From: an uncultured Bacteroidia bacterium | GTDB lineage: Bacteria > Bacteroidota > Bacteroidia > Bacteroidales > UBA932 | Length of the DNA stretch: 64,000 nt | Direction of reading: 5' to 3' | NCBI GenBank assembly: GCA_902781705.1 | Contig: CACZKE010000007.1 | Span: 1 to 64,000 of the forward strand | In this document: positions 62,609-64,000 of the stretch, piece after piece | Position numbering within the stretch: the stretch's first letter is position 1 | How the letters are laid out: each line of letters starts with the position of its first letter | Translations under genes and position numbers: made by a program | Notes under the pieces: generated by a model | Databases searched by the model: none | What the model saw: the letters and a program-made list of their open reading frames with translations, nothing else | Told to the model about the DNA's origin: nothing

Positions 62609-64000
62609 TCAGCGGGCCCATGCCGTGCCTTCCGGGCTGCGGCGCCAACGGAAGTATTCGTCCAGCACGTTCAGGGCCGCTTCATCCGGTACCGGTCCGG
62701 CATAAGGGACCGCCCCGCTCAGGTACATGGCCTGGGGATTTCCATTGTCGAAGGCGGGCCAGGTAGGAAGCCCGGGACCGTTGGGGTCGCCCGTCTTGGC
62801 GAAATTGGTCCAGTATTTCCCCATCGCCTGCATCAGTTCCTTGTCGCCGGGGATGGCGCGTTCCGGATCCACCATCTGGAACACGTAGGCAATGTCCTGT
62901 CCATGCGGAGAGCCAAAACCGTACATCGGGGAGTCCGCCGGATACTCGGGATGCTGGTCGAAATAATACAGATAGGCGGGCGCCTTTCCGGTCCGGGCCT
63001 GCAGGCGGCACCAGCTCCACGTATGCCAGCCGAAGGCGGCATCCCGCATCAGATTGCGTGCGGAATGGGTAACGGTACCGTTTTCAAGCGGATAGGCTTC
63101 CAGCAGTTTCCCGGTGAAGGGACCGTAACGTTCCTCGAGCTCGGCCTGGTGCACCTTCCCGTCCTTGTTCCGGGAGAAACTCGCCCCTTCGTCGGAATTG
63201 TATCCCGCGATGACGGCGACATCGTTGTACTCTCCCCTTTCGTACATCCGGTACTGGTCGTCCGGAATCACATGACCGTCCACGATGGGCCAGCCGCCTC
63301 CGACGGCCAGGCCCCGTTCGACGAACTTCTCGGCCGGCAGGGCCCGCAGCTCCTCCACGGTGGAGACGCCCAGGCTTTCGGCGATCTTCACGCCCTCGGC
63401 TTCAGCCTGGGCAAGCGTTTTCATGTTTTCACCCGGATAGGTGGTGGGCCGGGTGGGCCCGAAGGAACCGCCGCTCTGGGAGATGGCGCCGCGGAACAGT
63501 CCCTTCGCCAGCGGGGACGCGCAGAGCATGCTGACGGAGATACCGCCTGCCGACTCCCCGAAGATGGTCACCTTGGTCGGGTCTCCGCCGAAGGCGGCGA
63601 TGTTCCGCTGCACCCACTGCAGGCCGGCGATCTGGTCCAGCAGGCCATAGTTTCCGGATACGCCTTCCGGGTTTTCGGCACTCAGGCCGGGATGGGCCAG
63701 GAAGCCGAGTTTCCCGACACGGTAGGCCGTGGTCACGACGATCACCCCGTCACGGGCGAATGCCGTCCCGTCGAAGAGGGGGTCGGTCGTCGTTCCGGCG
63801 CCGAATCCGCCGCCGTAGATCCAGACCATCACCGGCAGTTTCTCCTTCGGGGATTTCGCCGGCGTCCAGATATTCAGGTACAGGCAGTCCTCGCTGTTGC
63901 CCCAGGGGTTTTTCCCCCATTGGACCGGGCTGTTGGCAAAATCGGTGGTTTCCCGGACCCCTTCCCAGGGAATGACCGGCTGGGGCGCTTTCCAGCGCAG
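62609..64000 (-). CDS. Type B carboxylesterase (5' end outside window)
   Basis: The open frame continues to the right edge; the part seen encodes 463 residues. It has the carboxylesterase pattern: WGNSEDCLYLNIWTPA, VMVWIYGGGFGAG (oxyanion hole), nucleophile elbow FGESAGGISV, and the catalytic His region GSPHGQDIAYVF. The N-terminus with signal peptide is missing because of the window edge. It is the upstream-most visible member of the hydrolase cluster. Acyl-ester substrates such as acetylated or feruloylated glycans are likely from context. Confidence 0.9.
   Translation of the reverse strand: MRWKAPQPVIPWEGVRETTDFANSPVQWGKNPWGNSEDCLYLNIWTPAKSPKEKLPVMVWIYGGGFGAGTTTDPLFDGTAFARDGVIVVTTAYRVGKLGFLAHPGLSAENPEGVSGNYGLLDQIAGLQWVQRNIAAFGGDPTKVTIFGESAGGISVSMLCASPLAKGLFRGAISQSGGSFGPTRPTTYPGENMKTLAQAEAEGVKIAESLGVSTVEELRALPAEKFVERGLAVGGGWPIVDGHVIPDDQYRMYERGEYNDVAVIAGYNSDEGASFSRNKDGKVHQAELEERYGPFTGKLLEAYPLENGTVTHSARNLMRDAAFGWHTWSWCRLQARTGKAPAYLYYFDQHPEYPADSPMYGFGSPHGQDIAYVFQMVDPERAIPGDKELMQAMGKYWTNFAKTGDPNGPGLPTWPAFDNGNPQAMYLSGAVPYAGPVPDEAALNVLDEYFRWRRSPEGTAWAR

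Overview
This 64 kb window comes from a GC-rich member of the order Bacteroidales (phylum Bacteroidota). The evidence is consistent: promoters of the Bacteroidota type (-7 box TAnnTTTG), no Shine-Dalgarno leaders, an unencoded tRNA CCA end, TonB-dependent receptors with carboxypeptidase-like N-terminal domains, BACON-domain lipoproteins, and order-specific genes (gldH, DUF2723, DUF4271, DUF3109). The codon use and genome style resemble uncultured gut or rumen Bacteroidales such as the Cryptobacteroides group, but species cannot be fixed from sequence alone.

Layout. 1-10,354: two paralogous Oar-like TonB-dependent receptors and two BACON/OB-fold lipoproteins on the minus strand; the last lipoprotein is frameshifted and runs off the left edge. 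10,558-13,554: metK behind a SAM-II-type riboswitch candidate, smpB, and miaA on the opposite strand. 13,769-19,890: a long minus-strand operon trxA - outer-membrane protein - LOG-family - polyprenyl synthase - holB - ricT - gldH - trmB. 19,933-25,906: a tripartite RND efflux operon ending in a PII-like gene. 26,053-29,365: lgt, pgk, an rRNA-type methyltransferase. 29,369-35,431: a large DUF2723 membrane protein, a GNAT-like protein, and an ACP/acyl-AMP ligase pair. 35,493-41,048: malQ - SUI1 - DUF4271 - hemD - rnpA - yidD - menG. 41,158-49,268: rsgA - MATE, then alaS - lptF::fmt fusion - thiamine pyrophosphokinase. 49,313-52,407: membrane polyferredoxin, Fe-S aldo/keto reductase, tRNA-Ser(GGA). 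52,613-58,988: D-aminoacylase-like enzyme, dtd, DUF3109, a degenerate M16 peptidase, a secreted TPR protein. 59,099-64,000: four consecutive secreted serine hydrolases/esterases.

Most of the window is housekeeping. The unusual layer is small palindromic DNA. Two copies of a 126-nt element (in trmB and at the ricT/gldH junction) share a 68-nt three-hairpin core read in the same frame, and each is flanked by 29-nt inverted arms that are almost entirely locus-specific. A differently sequenced foldback with a similar plan abuts tRNA-Ser, and another repeat family has inserted about 52 codons into miaA. Other notable points are the in-frame LptF-Fmt fusion, a riboswitch with a readable terminator/antiterminator switch before metK, and a TonB receptor operon partnered by OB-fold lipoproteins instead of SusD.
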